Shown piece by piece: positions 36,743 to 45,667 of a DNA stretch of 64,000 bases. Within the stretch, counting starts at the first letter, position 1; each line of letters begins with the position of its first letter. Below the pieces are notes generated by a model. The model did not search any database. It saw only the letters and a program-made list of their open reading frames with translations, and was not told where the DNA came from. The translations under genes were made by a program, and so were the position numbers. This DNA comes from CAZMXP01 sp964570285. GTDB lineage: Bacteria > Planctomycetota > PLA2. The stretch is taken from contig CAZMXP010000012.1 of assembly GCA_964570285.1 (NCBI GenBank), forward strand, positions 1 to 64,000. The letters run 5' to 3'.

Positions 36743-39177
36743 GGCTCCCCCCTCTCCTTGGCGCCGGCCGCGGCGGCCCGCTTCGCCCGGCTGCGGCGAT
36801 CGTAGTAAGGCCGGAAGAAAAACACCCAGCAGGTCCCGAGCGTGAGCACGAGGTACCCGACATACATGAAGCGGACGCCCGGGTTGCGCGTGACGGAGAT
36901 GCCGCTGATGCCGAGGCCGTCCTCCCCCTTGCCGGCGTTCGCCTGGAAGAAGCGGTAGCCGTTGTGGCGCAGCGGCCGGTTCACCTGCACCGCGTGGGTC
37001 TTGACCTTGTTGCCCTCGTGGTCCACGATCGAGAGCACCGAGAACCAGTCGCGCGCCATCTCCGTCTGCACGAGCGCGATCCGGTAGAGCGGCCAGCCCG
37101 CCGCGTCCCTGCCGTACTCGATCGGCGCGTCGAACGGCGTCAGTTCGCGCCGCACGGTCCCCCACGGCCCGTCGATCTCGATGTCGGCCCACGCGGCGAG
37201 CAGGTTGTCGCGCTCGCCGCCGCCCTCGGCGAGGAACTGCTCGTCGGTGACCTCGTGGACCGTCGGCTTCTCGATGCCGGAGGCGACCGACCTCTCGACG
37301 CCGAGATAGAGGCCGCGCAGGCGCCCCTGCATCGCGACGCCGCGCCCGGGCTCGAGCGGGACCGGCTCCCCCCCCTCGCCCCCCCCCTTCTGCACCAGCA
37401 CCGGGACCTGCCCGTCCATGCCGACGATCCGGCAGATGTCGAAGACGCCGCGGTCGCGCGGATCGGGCCAGTCGAAGCGGAGTTCGAGCCCCTCGAGGGC
37501 CTCGAAGCCGCGGGCGAACTCGGTGTCGTCGCGCGGCACCAGCGCGTCGCGGCCGTCGAGGCGCAGGTAGAGGACGGGCTCCTCGCTGCGCTGCAGCTTG
37601 CGGTCGAGATTGACGTTTTCCGCGCCGGAGAGCGCCGACTCGATCGCGTGGAACTCGAGCGTGATCGTGCGCCCGCCGATGGCGATGCGGCGCCGCTCGC
37701 CGAGTTCGACGCGCACGCGCTGCTGCTCGCCGCCGAGGCGGACGATGAGCCACCCGTTGTCGGGCTCCGGCGCGCGCTCCGCCAGCGCGGCGAACTCCGA
37801 CGCGTTGCGCGCGTGCACGTACTCGATGCGCACCTCGCCGCCGCCCAGCGGGATGTCGAGGGCCGACCGGCCCGGATCGAACGCGAAGAGCCAACTGCGC
37901 AGGTTGGCCGCGAGGAGCAGGTTGGTGCCGCCCGAGGGGTCGCGGTAGATGCCGAGACGCACCGCGGGGTCGACGGCGCCCCCGGGCACCTCCTCCACCG
38001 TCGTCTCCACGAACACCCGCGGCTTGTAGCGGTGGACCGTCATCCGCACCTGGCCGCCCTCGAAGACGCGCGGGACCCCCTCCCGCACGGGGAAGCTCTC
38101 GGTGGCCGAGAAGGGCGTGCCGCGCACGCCGCCCTCCTGCCACGCGGAGCCGTCGTGGCGGCGGCTGCCGTCGATGCGCGTCACCTGCGTCTCGTGGTAG
38201 TACTCCGTCGCGAAGCGGTCGAGGGTGACGCGGAACGGCAGGTGCCAGTAGACCTCGTTCTTCTTGTCGTCGATCTTGCTCGCGACCTGCAGTTCGGGCT
38301 TGCCGTAGGTGAACCAGATGTAGCCCTCCTTCGCGACGCAGAGGTCGACGAAGGCGCCGGTCAGGATCGTCAGGATGCCCATGTGCGTGACCGCGATGCC
38401 CATGTCGCGCACCGTCCACGGCGCGCGGGCGATCGTGCCCACCGTCACGTTCACGGCGATCAGAAGCAGCAGCACGTAGAACCACCAGGACTCGAAGACG
38501 TCGAAGATGTGGAGGTTGCGGCACCAGCGGTAGAACGAATAGAGGCCCGCCTGGTGCTCCTTCGCGAAGTGGCTCGTCGTGAGCTGGTCCACCTGCCGCT
38601 TCGTGCTGCCGAGGATCGCCTCCTCGAGCGCCTTCGCCGACCGCTCGCCGAAGGCCTCCGCCCGGAGCGCGATCTGCGCGCGCTGGACGGGGCTCAGCCG
38701 GAGCTTCTCCTCGTACATGCGCGTGCGCTCCGCGTTGGGGAAGAGCCAGAGCCAGGCGTGGCTCTCGGCGAGCGCGAAGCGGGTCGCCATGTTGTTGTTG
38801 TTGAACGGCGGGAGGCTGCCGTCCGGCGGGATGCCGGGGTCGAAGACGCCGTCGCGGCGCAGGTCGAGGTCCTGGATGATCAGCGTGCCGAGCTGGCAGG
38901 AGAGCACGAGCAGCGTCAGCAGCACCCCCGCCGACTTGAAGCCGCGCAAGACGTCCCAGAGGAACCGCCGCTGGAGGTAGGCGAGGAGCCCGAGCCCCGC
39001 GAGCACGATGCCCCCGACCGCGAACCAGAGGCCGTCGAGCGAGCTGCCCCCGCCGTGACGGAGCCGGTCGAAGAGCGGCTCGTAGACGTTCTGGGCGAGC
39101 ACCGCCGCGACCAGGATGCACAGGTGAAAGAGCAGGATCGGCAGGAAGCCGAGAGGCGAGCGGTTGGCGGCCGACAT
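36739..39177 (-). CDS. resB: Cytochrome c biogenesis protein ResB (system II), long form
   Basis: An 812-residue protein. Four hydrophobic segments are visible: near 15-35, near 60-85, near 115-135 (LLTLLVLSCQLGTLIIQD) and at the C-terminus (MYVGYLVLTLGTCWVFFF). RPLRHNGYRFFQANAG matches the ResB signature near the C-terminus. Family members are usually shorter; here a large extracytoplasmic region (about 270-750) accounts for the extra length. It is the partner of CcsA in haem delivery. A C8-TCG-C9 tract (37368-37387) encodes the Gly-rich GGGEGG loop in that region. ATG 39177 begins at the first membrane segment. Confidence 0.9.
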   Translation of the reverse strand: MSAANRSPLGFLPILLFHLCILVAAVLAQNVYEPLFDRLRHGGGSSLDGLWFAVGGIVLAGLGLLAYLQRRFLWDVLRGFKSAGVLLTLLVLSCQLGTLIIQDLDLRRDGVFDPGIPPDGSLPPFNNNNMATRFALAESHAWLWLFPNAERTRMYEEKLRLSPVQRAQIALRAEAFGERSAKALEEAILGSTKRQVDQLTTSHFAKEHQAGLYSFYRWCRNLHIFDVFESWWFYVLLLLIAVNVTVGTIARAPWTVRDMGIAVTHMGILTILTGAFVDLCVAKEGYIWFTYGKPELQVASKIDDKKNEVYWHLPFRVTLDRFATEYYHETQVTRIDGSRRHDGSAWQEGGVRGTPFSATESFPVREGVPRVFEGGQVRMTVHRYKPRVFVETTVEEVPGGAVDPAVRLGIYRDPSGGTNLLLAANLRSWLFAFDPGRSALDIPLGGGEVRIEYVHARNASEFAALAERAPEPDNGWLIVRLGGEQQRVRVELGERRRIAIGGRTITLEFHAIESALSGAENVNLDRKLQRSEEPVLYLRLDGRDALVPRDDTEFARGFEALEGLELRFDWPDPRDRGVFDICRIVGMDGQVPVLVQKGGGEGGEPVPLEPGRGVAMQGRLRGLYLGVERSVASGIEKPTVHEVTDEQFLAEGGGERDNLLAAWADIEIDGPWGTVRRELTPFDAPIEYGRDAAGWPLYRIALVQTEMARDWFSVLSIVDHEGNKVKTHAVQVNRPLRHNGYRFFQANAGKGEDGLGISGISVTRNPGVRFMYVGYLVLTLGTCWVFFFRPYYDRRSRAKRAAAAGAKERGEP
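37368..37387. repeat. Paired C-tract in resB
   Basis: C8-TCG-C9; coding strand gives QKGGGEGGEPV, a Gly-rich loop in the extracytoplasmic part of ResB. Confidence 0.75.
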
Positions 39178-39446
39178 GTCGCGCCCCCAGTGTATTTCAG
39201 CCCGCAAGACGCGCCGTGCTACCCTCGTGCGTCCCCGCGAGACGGGGTCCCGTGAGGGAAGCATCGTCTCGGAACGGCGCGCGCGAGCGTATGCTGCGGG
39301 CGCCTCGGAGGCCGGGTCCCAGGCGGGGCCCTCTCTCGCGGGGACACGCCCGCCCCGACGATCGCGGGCCCCAGAGTCGAAAAGCAGGCCGCCTCGGGCG
39401 TATACCCGGGCGTGAGGCGCCACGACGCGAGGCCCGGGGAGGAGCA

Positions 39447-39977
39447 TTGCTCGAAGACGAGGCATTCGAGGCCTTCTACAAGGAGCACCAGCCGGGCCTG
39501 CTGCGCTTCGTCGCCTCGCGCATCCGCGACCGCCACGGCGCCCAGGATGTCGTGCAGGAGGTCTACGCGAAGGCCTACCGGAACCGGGCCCGCTTCGACG
39601 AGAGTCGCCCCTTCGCGACCTGGATCTACGCGATCGCGCGCAACGCCTGCGTCGACCACCTGCGGCGCCGCGGCCGCGACCCGCTCGCGGCGGGCGGCCC
39701 CTGGGCCCCCGCGCCCCCACCCGATCTCGAGGGCGCGCCGGCGCTCGACTCCGCCGATCCCGCCCTCTCCGCCCAGCGCGAGGAGCTCCTCGCCCTCGTC
39801 CGGCGCGAACTCGCCGGCATGCCCGACCACAGGCGGGCGGCGGTCGAGATGAAGATCCTCGATGGCCTGACCTACCGCGAGATCAGCGAGGCGCTCGGCG
39901 CGCCGCTGGGGACCGTCGCCTACTGGGTGCGCGAGACGATCACGACCGTCGCCGCGCGCCTCAAGGATCTCAAGTGA
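39447..39977 (+). CDS. ECF-type RNA polymerase sigma factor
   Basis: A 176-residue sigma-70 family protein. Region 2 is HQPGLLRFVASRIRDRHGAQ then VVQEVYAKAYRNRARFD and ATWIYAIARNACVDHLRR. Region 4 is MPDHRRAAVEMKILDGLTYR then ISEALGAPLGTVAYWVRETI. The two are joined by a Pro/Ala linker. The TTG start at 39447 is chosen because a GGGGAGGAG ribosome-binding site is just upstream and the sequence LEDEAFEAFYKEH follows the family start. It overlaps the next gene by 4 bp, a usual place for its regulator. The 269-bp upstream gap holds a 12-bp inverted repeat (39231-39242 / 39334-39345). Confidence 0.9.
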   Translation: MLEDEAFEAFYKEHQPGLLRFVASRIRDRHGAQDVVQEVYAKAYRNRARFDESRPFATWIYAIARNACVDHLRRRGRDPLAAGGPWAPAPPPDLEGAPALDSADPALSAQREELLALVRRELAGMPDHRRAAVEMKILDGLTYREISEALGAPLGTVAYWVRETITTVAARLKDLK

Positions 39978-41107
39978 CCGACGACCTGATCGACCTGCTG
40001 CTCGGCGAACTGCCGCCGGAGAGGGCGGCGGCGCTGCGGGCCGACCCGGCGCTCCGGCCGCGGATCCGGCGGTACGAGGAGGCGATCGGCCTCATCCGCG
40101 ACGCCGCGCTCGGCGGGTGGGAGGCCGCCCCCGTGCGCCGGCGGTGGCGGACGCGCCTGCTGCCGATCGCCGCGCTGCTCCTCGCGGGCCTCGCGCTCTT
40201 CTTCCTCGACGGGCGGCCGCGCCACGAGAGCCGCGTCTTCGAGCCCGACCTCGCATTCGGCGAACTCCGCCCCGAGGAGACCGACGCGGCCGGGCGCGTG
40301 CGCACGCCCTCCACCGCCGACGGGCCGACGGTGCGCCTCGGCTCGGTCGAGATCGCGGCGCTCGGCGCGACGCGGCGCTTCCCCGTCGCCGTCGGCGGGC
40401 CGATCCCCCCCGGCAGCGAGATCACGACATCCGCCGAGGGCGGCGCGCGCATCGACCTGCCGCACCGCGCGATCCTCTTCCTCGGACCGCTCTCCACCGT
40501 CCACCTGCGCGCGCGCGCCGACGGCGCGACCGCGCTGAGGGTCGTCGGCGGCGTCGCCTGCACCATCGCGGAGGGGGGCCCGCTGCACGTCGCGGTGGAC
40601 GACAGCGACCTGCTGCTCGTGCACCGGAGCGGCGCCGCCCTCTTCCGCCACTCGCCGGCGGAGGCGGTCAACCTGCGCGGGGCGCTGCTGCTCGACCTGG
40701 GCCTCGGCCGCACCTTCGCGATCCCCCCCTGCGAGCGGTTGCCCGCCGCGTGCGTGGCCGACCCGGAGACCGTCGCGGTCACCGACGACGAGCTCGGTCT
40801 CGACTGGTACACCGCGCTGGCCCACCCGGGCGACCAGGTCGACGACATCGCATGGCAGACGCGGCTCGCGAGCGTGCCGCTGGCCCCCACGCCGGAGACG
40901 TTGCTCTACCTGCGGTTCGCCCCCAACGGCGGCGGCACGGTGGCACTCTCGTTTGGCGGCGAGCCCCGGACCTACGCCCTCGACAAGCGCGACTCCCTCG
41001 AACTGCGCCTGCGCCTCCGCGACCTCGGCGACGGCCCCGTGCTCACGCTCTCGCACCGGCCGCGCGAGGCGCGCCTCTTCACGCCCCGCCCGCGCGCAGC
41101 GCGTTGA
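39974..41107 (+). CDS. FecR-like transmembrane protein, putative anti-sigma partner
   Basis: A 377-residue protein with a GTG start overlapping the sigma-factor stop. The N-terminal DDLIDLLLGELPPERAAALR resembles the zinc-less anti-sigma helical start. One membrane segment (LLPIAALLLAGLALFFL, about 56-72) follows. The C-terminal region, with GSEITTSAEGGARIDLPHRAILFLGPLSTVHL, matches the FecR domain pattern. Probably controls the ECF sigma from the membrane (inference from context). Its last 29 bp overlap the convergent metG gene. Confidence 0.82.
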   Translation: MTDDLIDLLLGELPPERAAALRADPALRPRIRRYEEAIGLIRDAALGGWEAAPVRRRWRTRLLPIAALLLAGLALFFLDGRPRHESRVFEPDLAFGELRPEETDAAGRVRTPSTADGPTVRLGSVEIAALGATRRFPVAVGGPIPPGSEITTSAEGGARIDLPHRAILFLGPLSTVHLRARADGATALRVVGGVACTIAEGGPLHVAVDDSDLLLVHRSGAALFRHSPAEAVNLRGALLLDLGLGRTFAIPPCERLPAACVADPETVAVTDDELGLDWYTALAHPGDQVDDIAWQTRLASVPLAPTPETLLYLRFAPNGGGTVALSFGGEPRTYALDKRDSLELRLRLRDLGDGPVLTLSHRPREARLFTPRPRAAR

Positions 41108-42839
41108 CCTCCGCCTCGATCACCTCGTCGGGGATCTTCTCGCAGAGCACCTCGGGCGTGCCGAGGCGATGTCCGGCGGGCAGGTCCTCCGCCGGGAGAA
41201 GGGGTCGAGGGGGCCGCGGGGGGAGGGCGAGCATCGCCCGGAGCCGTTCCGCCATGTCGGGGACGAAGGGCGAGGCGAGCACCGAAAGCTGCGGCAGGAA
41301 CTGCAGGGCGACGTGCAGCGCCGACGCGCAGGCGACCGGGTCGCTCTTGCGCAGCTTCCACGGCGCGGTCTCGTCGAGGAAGCGGTTGCCGTCCTCCGCG
41401 AGGCCCAGGAACTCCTCCAGCGCGCGGCGGAAACGGAAGGCCTCGATCTCGCGCGCGACCGCCTCGCTGCGCGCGCGGAGGCACCCGTGCACGCGCGCGA
41501 GCTCCGCCTCGAAGCCGGTCCGGGCCGGGACCCTGCCCTCGAAGTGGGCCGCGACGAACTTCAGCACGCGCACCGCGAAATTGCCGAAGACGTTCGCGAG
41601 CAGGTCGGTCTTCGCCTTGAACTCGCGCCAGAGGAAGTCGCTGTCGGCGGTCTCCGGCATCGCCGCGGTCAGGTAGAAGCGCGTCTTGTCGGCGCCGTAC
41701 TTGTCGAGGAACGACGCGACGTCGAGGTACCACCCCTCGCTCTTGTTGAACTTCCGCCCTTCGAGGTTGAAGAACTCGTTGGCGGGCACGTTCTCCGGCA
41801 GCACGTAGCGCTCGCCCGCGTGCGGCCCCCGGAGCCCCCCCCGGTCGCTCGCCTGCCAGGCGAGCATCGCCGGGAAGACGATGCAGTGGAACGAGATGTT
41901 GTCCTTGCCGAGGAAGTGGATGAGCCTCGCCCCCTCCTCGTCCTCGCGGCGGATCCAGTAGCGGCGCCAGTCCCGCCCGGCGGCCTTGGCCCATTCGATG
42001 GTCGCGCTGATGTAGCCGACGGGCGCGTCGAACCAGACGTAGAGGACCTTCTTCGAGACGTCGCCGAGGGAGCGGCCGTCGAGGTCGGTCTCCGGCAGCG
42101 GCACGCCCCACGGCAGGTCGCGCGTGATCGGGCGCGCCTCGAGCCCTTCGCCCTCGATCATCTTGTCGAAGACGAACGACGCGACGTTGGGCTTCAGCCG
42201 GGGGCGCAGCGCCTCGAGCCAGGGGCGGACCGCCGGGTCGGTCGCGAAGGGGCGCAGGTCGAGCTCGTACTGCCAGGAGTCGCGCAGTTCGAGCCGGTCG
42301 GAAGGGTCGAGGCTCGAGCGCGGATCGATCAGCTTCGTCGTGTCGAGCCAGGAGCCGCAGGCGGGGCACTCGTCGCCGCGCGCCCTCGGGTGACGGCAGA
42401 GGTAGCAGGTGCCGACGACGTAGCGGTCGGCGAGGAAGCGGTCGGACTTCGCCGAGTAGAGCTGCTTCACGTCGCGCCGCACGAGGCGGCCGTTCGCGAG
42501 CAGGCGCAGGAAGAACTCCTGCGCGAGCGCGTAGTGCGGCTCCTTGCGGCTCGTCTGCGAGAAGTGGTCGAAGCGGATGCGCAGCCGCTCGCAGGAGTCC
42601 TTCCAGACCTTGTGCCAGCGGTCGACGAAGGCCTGGTAGGAGACGCCCTCCTGCTCGGCGCCGAGGGTGACCGCGACGCCGTGCTCGTCGGTGCCGCACA
42701 CATAGGCGACGTCGCTCCCGATGAGCCTGTGGTAGCGCACGAAGATGTCGGCGGGCAGGTAGGCGCCGACGAGGTGCCCGAAGTGGGGAGCGCCGTTCGC
42801 GTAGGGCAGCGCGGAAGTGACGAGGATGGGGCGGGGCAC
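41079..42839 (-). CDS. metG: Methionyl-tRNA synthetase, short form
   Basis: A 586-residue class I synthetase that charges tRNA-Met. The HIGH motif reads HFGHLVG (residues about 19-25). The zinc knuckle is CYLC...CPAC (about 145-165). The KMSKS-equivalent reads KFNKS in LEGRKFNKSEGWYLD, which is unusual. The C-terminal dimerisation domain found in many MetG proteins is absent. Two paired tracts lie inside: G5-CCGC-G6 (41209) encodes a Pro-rich tail, and C5-GGAG-C8 (41826) encodes GGLRGP, an insertion before YVLPENVPANEF. It ends overlapping the FecR-like gene. Confidence 0.93.
   Translation of the reverse strand: MPRPILVTSALPYANGAPHFGHLVGAYLPADIFVRYHRLIGSDVAYVCGTDEHGVAVTLGAEQEGVSYQAFVDRWHKVWKDSCERLRIRFDHFSQTSRKEPHYALAQEFFLRLLANGRLVRRDVKQLYSAKSDRFLADRYVVGTCYLCRHPRARGDECPACGSWLDTTKLIDPRSSLDPSDRLELRDSWQYELDLRPFATDPAVRPWLEALRPRLKPNVASFVFDKMIEGEGLEARPITRDLPWGVPLPETDLDGRSLGDVSKKVLYVWFDAPVGYISATIEWAKAAGRDWRRYWIRREDEEGARLIHFLGKDNISFHCIVFPAMLAWQASDRGGLRGPHAGERYVLPENVPANEFFNLEGRKFNKSEGWYLDVASFLDKYGADKTRFYLTAAMPETADSDFLWREFKAKTDLLANVFGNFAVRVLKFVAAHFEGRVPARTGFEAELARVHGCLRARSEAVAREIEAFRFRRALEEFLGLAEDGNRFLDETAPWKLRKSDPVACASALHVALQFLPQLSVLASPFVPDMAERLRAMLALPPRPPRPLLPAEDLPAGHRLGTPEVLCEKIPDEVIEAEVNALRAGGA
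41209..41227. repeat. Paired G-tract near metG 3' end
   Basis: G5-CCGC-G6-A-G3; coding strand gives LPPRPPRPLLP close to the C-terminus of MetG. Confidence 0.7.
41826..41842. repeat. Paired C-tract inside metG
   Basis: C5-GGAG-C8; coding strand gives DRGGLRGPH, a surface insertion in the catalytic domain between LAWQAS and YVLPENVP. Confidence 0.7.
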
Positions 42840-42877
42840 GGGGAGGGGATTCTAACGCGCCTTCCCCGGCGGCCGCC

Positions 42878-43756
42878 TCAGAACCGCCGCGAGATCCCGA
42901 GGAAGAGCCCGAGGTCGTCCGCGGCGCCGGTCAGCCCCACGCGGATCCCGCCGTCGAGCTGCGTGTCGGCGGAGAGGCCGAACGTGAGTCCGGCGTTCGC
43001 ATAGCCACGGTAGTCCTCTTCCCCGGAGAGGGCGACGATCCCCGCGTACTCGAGAAACCCGCCGAGGTCGCCGCAGAGCCTCCGGCTGACCGTCGCCGTG
43101 TGCACGAGATCGACGACGTACCCGTCGCCAGCGCCAGCGCGGACGAGGTCCGCCTCCGCCATGAGACCCAGCGAGAACTCGTTCGGGAGCTGGAGGGCCA
43201 ACGGGGCGATCAGCCCCCCCTCGACCTCGCCGTTGCCGAGGCCGCGGCCCGCGGTCGGCAGCTTGAGGAACGGCATCAGCGCGAAGGCGGTCGGGCCGTC
43301 GTCGTTCCCCCAGAGATTGAGCTTGAGGCGCAGCACCGTGTCCCCGAACCCCTCCACCGTCGCCGTGGCGCCCGACGCCGGATCGCGGGTCCTCTCGCGC
43401 ACGAAGGGGTCGAGGCCGAGCTGGAGATCCGCGCTGCCGGAGAGGCCGACCTTGAGGAGCAGCGGCGCGACCGCGAGCGTGGCGACCTCGGGCGTGGCCC
43501 CGCCGCCGCGCACGAGGTTGAAGTCGACGAGCGACATCTCGACCTGGAGACGTCCGGCCTCGACCGTGAAGGGGCTCTCCGTCGCGTCGGGCCGGTCGGT
43601 GCTCAGGGGGCGCACGCGCTCCGGCGGGGCGGCGCGGGAGGCCGCCAGGACGGGCCTGAACTGGCCGCACCCGCCGGCGACCGACAGCAGGAGCAGGATC
43701 GCGGGGAGCGCCCCGCTGCGGTAGCATTGCGTGGATACCTCAAACCCGATGTGCAT
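42878..43756 (-). CDS. Outer-membrane beta-barrel-type protein, DtxR-linked
   Basis: About 292 residues (start at ATG 43756; 43768 also possible) with a lipoprotein-like signal (ILLLLSVAGGC). STDRPDATESPFTVEAGRLQ matches the N-terminal pattern of the Phenol_MetA_deg/transporter-like outer-membrane family. Amphipathic strands follow and the C-terminus is GISRRF, ending in Phe as many barrels do. It is divergent from a DtxR-family regulator with a palindrome between them, so it is probably metal-regulated (inference). It may be a metal or siderophore-related porin; substrate unknown. Confidence 0.75.
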   Translation of the reverse strand: MHIGFEVSTQCYRSGALPAILLLLSVAGGCGQFRPVLAASRAAPPERVRPLSTDRPDATESPFTVEAGRLQVEMSLVDFNLVRGGGATPEVATLAVAPLLLKVGLSGSADLQLGLDPFVRERTRDPASGATATVEGFGDTVLRLKLNLWGNDDGPTAFALMPFLKLPTAGRGLGNGEVEGGLIAPLALQLPNEFSLGLMAEADLVRAGAGDGYVVDLVHTATVSRRLCGDLGGFLEYAGIVALSGEEDYRGYANAGLTFGLSADTQLDGGIRVGLTGAADDLGLFLGISRRF

Positions 43757-43774
43757 GACTGCTCCCACAGAATA

Positions 43775-43790
43775 GTTTGATCAGTCAAAC
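43775..43790. promoter_or_regulatory. Candidate DtxR/MntR operator
   Basis: GTTTGATCAGTCAAAC has 6-bp inverted arms (GTTTGA/TCAAAC) and is AT-rich, unlike its surroundings. It lies 19 bp upstream of the minus-strand barrel gene and 60 bp upstream of the DtxR-type gene. The size and shape fit an iron- or manganese-responsive box. Confidence 0.65.
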
Positions 43791-43849
43791 ATATCGGGCC
43801 GGGGCGAGGCCGTCAAGCCGCCCGTCGCGGGGCGGAAGGGGCGATCCAC

Positions 43850-44521
43850 ATGGCCACCGAGACCGTCGAGAACTACCTCAAGGCGATCTACACCCTCAGC
43901 GGCGAGTCGCCGACCGGCGAGGCGGGCATCGCCCGGCTGGCCGCGGTGCTCGGCGTGACGAAGGGCACCGCGACGACGATGGTCAAGCGGCTCTCCGCCG
44001 CCAAGCTGGCGCGGGCGGAGCGCTACGGCGGCATCACGCTGACGGCCAAGGGGACGCGCGCCGCCCTCGACATCCTGCGGCGGCACCGGATCGTCGAGAC
44101 CTTCCTCGTGCAGACGCTCAAGCTCGACTGGTCCGCCGTGCATGCCGAGGCGGAGCGGCTCGAGCACGCGATCTCCCCGACCGTGCTCGAGGCCCTCGAC
44201 GCCCACCTCGCCCATCCCGCGTTCGACCCCCACGGCGACCCGATCCCCGACGCCCGCGGCAGGACGCGGGAGCGCGGCGGCGAACCGCTCTCCTCGTTCG
44301 AGGCGGGGGCGCGCCTCGTCATCGTGCGCGTGAAGGACCAGGATCCGGCCTACCTCGCCTTCATCGCCAAGCACGGCCTCAAGCCGGGAAGGCACGCGAC
44401 GGTCCTCGACGGGGACGCGATGGCGCAGTCGATGACGGTCCAGGCGCAGGGCCACGCGCCGGTCTCGATGGCGCTCTCGGCCGCGGCGCGCATCGTCTGC
44501 CGCCGCGCCTCAAGGCCGTAG
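43850..44521 (+). CDS. DtxR/MntR-family metal-dependent regulator
   Basis: A 223-residue regulator. The winged helix is ETVENYLKAIYTLSGES then GIARLAAVLGVTKGTATTMV; the metal-binding/dimerisation domain holds EAERLEHAISPTVLEALDAH and HGDPIP; the last 75 residues look like a FeoA/SH3-like domain (GARLVIVRVKDQDPAYLAFI). Such proteins bind Fe2+ or Mn2+ and repress uptake or activate efflux genes. ATG 43850 has AAGGGG upstream. The neighbour is a barrel-type gene; the metal-binding lipoprotein at 31170 might also be a target (inference). Confidence 0.92.
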   Translation: MATETVENYLKAIYTLSGESPTGEAGIARLAAVLGVTKGTATTMVKRLSAAKLARAERYGGITLTAKGTRAALDILRRHRIVETFLVQTLKLDWSAVHAEAERLEHAISPTVLEALDAHLAHPAFDPHGDPIPDARGRTRERGGEPLSSFEAGARLVIVRVKDQDPAYLAFIAKHGLKPGRHATVLDGDAMAQSMTVQAQGHAPVSMALSAAARIVCRRASRP

Positions 44522-44541
44522 GCGCCAAGCGCGGCGGGGCG

Positions 44542-44558
44542 CCCCCCCCCGCCCCCCC
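44542..44558. repeat. Paired C-tract, intergenic
   Basis: C9-G-C7 just after the DtxR-family gene. Confidence 0.7.
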
Positions 44559-44568
44559 TCTAGACCAA

Positions 44569-44591
44569 GGGCGGTGGCAATGCCACCGCCC
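44569..44591. terminator. Hairpin after DtxR-family gene
   Basis: Perfect arms GGGCGGTGGCA and TGCCACCGCCC around one base, 48 bp after the stop codon and between convergent genes. Probable terminator, without a T-run. Confidence 0.55.
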
Positions 44592-44681
44592 CTGGCAGTC
44601 GAGAGAGAGCCCTGATGCGCTCTCGGACTACTTCGCCTCCGCCTGCGCGCCCGAGGCACGGCGGCCGATCGCGGCCGCGAC

Positions 44682-45398
44682 CTACCACGGCATCAGCGTG
44701 AAGACCTTGCTGTCCTTGACGGTCTCGCCCGGCTTCTGGTTGGCCACCTGCACGAGCTGGTTCGCCCAGTCCTTCATGATGCCCTTGGCGTGCGTGTACC
44801 AGGTGAAGCCGGCGAGGTCGATCGGGCGCGACTTCTCGCCCTCCCGGTCGGCGAACGTGAGCAGCTCGGCGCCGGTCTTCGCGTCGCGGAAGCGCCCTTC
44901 CATCGCCGCGGTGCTCGTGTTCAGCGGCGTCAGCAGGATGCCGGTGCCGGTCGGCATCGCCCAGCTCGCCGCCTCCAGCGACGCCTTGCTCGGCACGATC
45001 TCGACGATCGCGAACTCGAGGACCAGCGTGTCCGCGCCCGTCGGCTTGTCCACCACCGTGAAGCGGTTCGTGACCCCCTTCGCGGGGTTCTTGAACGCGT
45101 CCACCATCATCTCCCGCGCCTTGTTCGCGATCTCGGCGAGGTCCTTCTTGAAGTCCCCCGCCGCGCCCGCCTCGCCCTGCTTGTACCAGTCCATGTGGAG
45201 CATGTGCGCGGTATCCACCGGCGCGACGTAGACCTTCGAGTAGCGCGCGAAGTCGCCGTCGGGGTTGCGCCACGACGCGTGGAAGGGCAGGTCCTTCTCC
45301 TTGGTCATCCGTTCGTGCTTGACGAAGCCCGCGGGCTTGGCGGCCTTCGCCTTGCAGCCGACGGCCAGTGCGAGGAGCGCGACGAGAACGATTCGCAT
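44682..45398 (-). CDS. Lipoprotein, possibly DUF3313-like
   Basis: A 238-residue lipoprotein (VLVALLALAVGC, lipobox Cys15); ATG 45398 has AGGAAGGGAG upstream. The mature part contains YSKVYVAPVDTAHM, FKKDLAEIANKAREMMVDAF and TLVLEFAIVEIVPSK, in the order seen in DUF3313 proteins (surface or outer-membrane lipoproteins of unknown role). The assignment is tentative. It is convergent with the DtxR-family gene. Upstream lies a 400-bp non-coding stretch with G-tracts and a direct repeat. Confidence 0.7.
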   Translation of the reverse strand: MRIVLVALLALAVGCKAKAAKPAGFVKHERMTKEKDLPFHASWRNPDGDFARYSKVYVAPVDTAHMLHMDWYKQGEAGAAGDFKKDLAEIANKAREMMVDAFKNPAKGVTNRFTVVDKPTGADTLVLEFAIVEIVPSKASLEAASWAMPTGTGILLTPLNTSTAAMEGRFRDAKTGAELLTFADREGEKSRPIDLAGFTWYTHAKGIMKDWANQLVQVANQKPGETVKDSKVFTLMPW

Positions 45399-45445
45399 GC
45401 GTAGGGACTCCCTTCCTTGAGGCGCGCATTCTACGACTTGCCATC

Positions 45446-45493
45446 GGGGGGGGCGAGGGGGCCCCGGAGGAGCGCGGGGGGGCCCGGGGGGGG
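45446..45493. repeat. Two consecutive paired G-tracts, intergenic
   Basis: G8-CGA-G5, then G7-CCC-G8 15 bp later, upstream of the DUF3313-like gene. It is the densest G-run cluster in the window. Confidence 0.75.
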
Positions 45494-45560
45494 CAGCGGC
45501 GCGCAGCGCCGCGAACCCCCCCGAACAACCAAGTCGGTTTGCGGCCGACACCGTTCCCCC
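45491..45560. repeat. 70-bp direct repeat, copy 1
   Basis: Nearly identical to 45668-45737: both contain CAGCGGCGCGCAGCGCCGCG then AACAACCAAGTCGGTTTGCG. An internal inverted repeat GGCGC/GCGCC lies at the start. Confidence 0.85.
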
Positions 45561-45667
45561 GCCGCGCGCCACCGCATCACAGACACGCCCCCACCCACCC
45601 GCTGCCAACCCCCATTCCCTCAGGATCGATCCCATCCGTCGCGTGGAGAATCGGGACCCCCGTGCCG

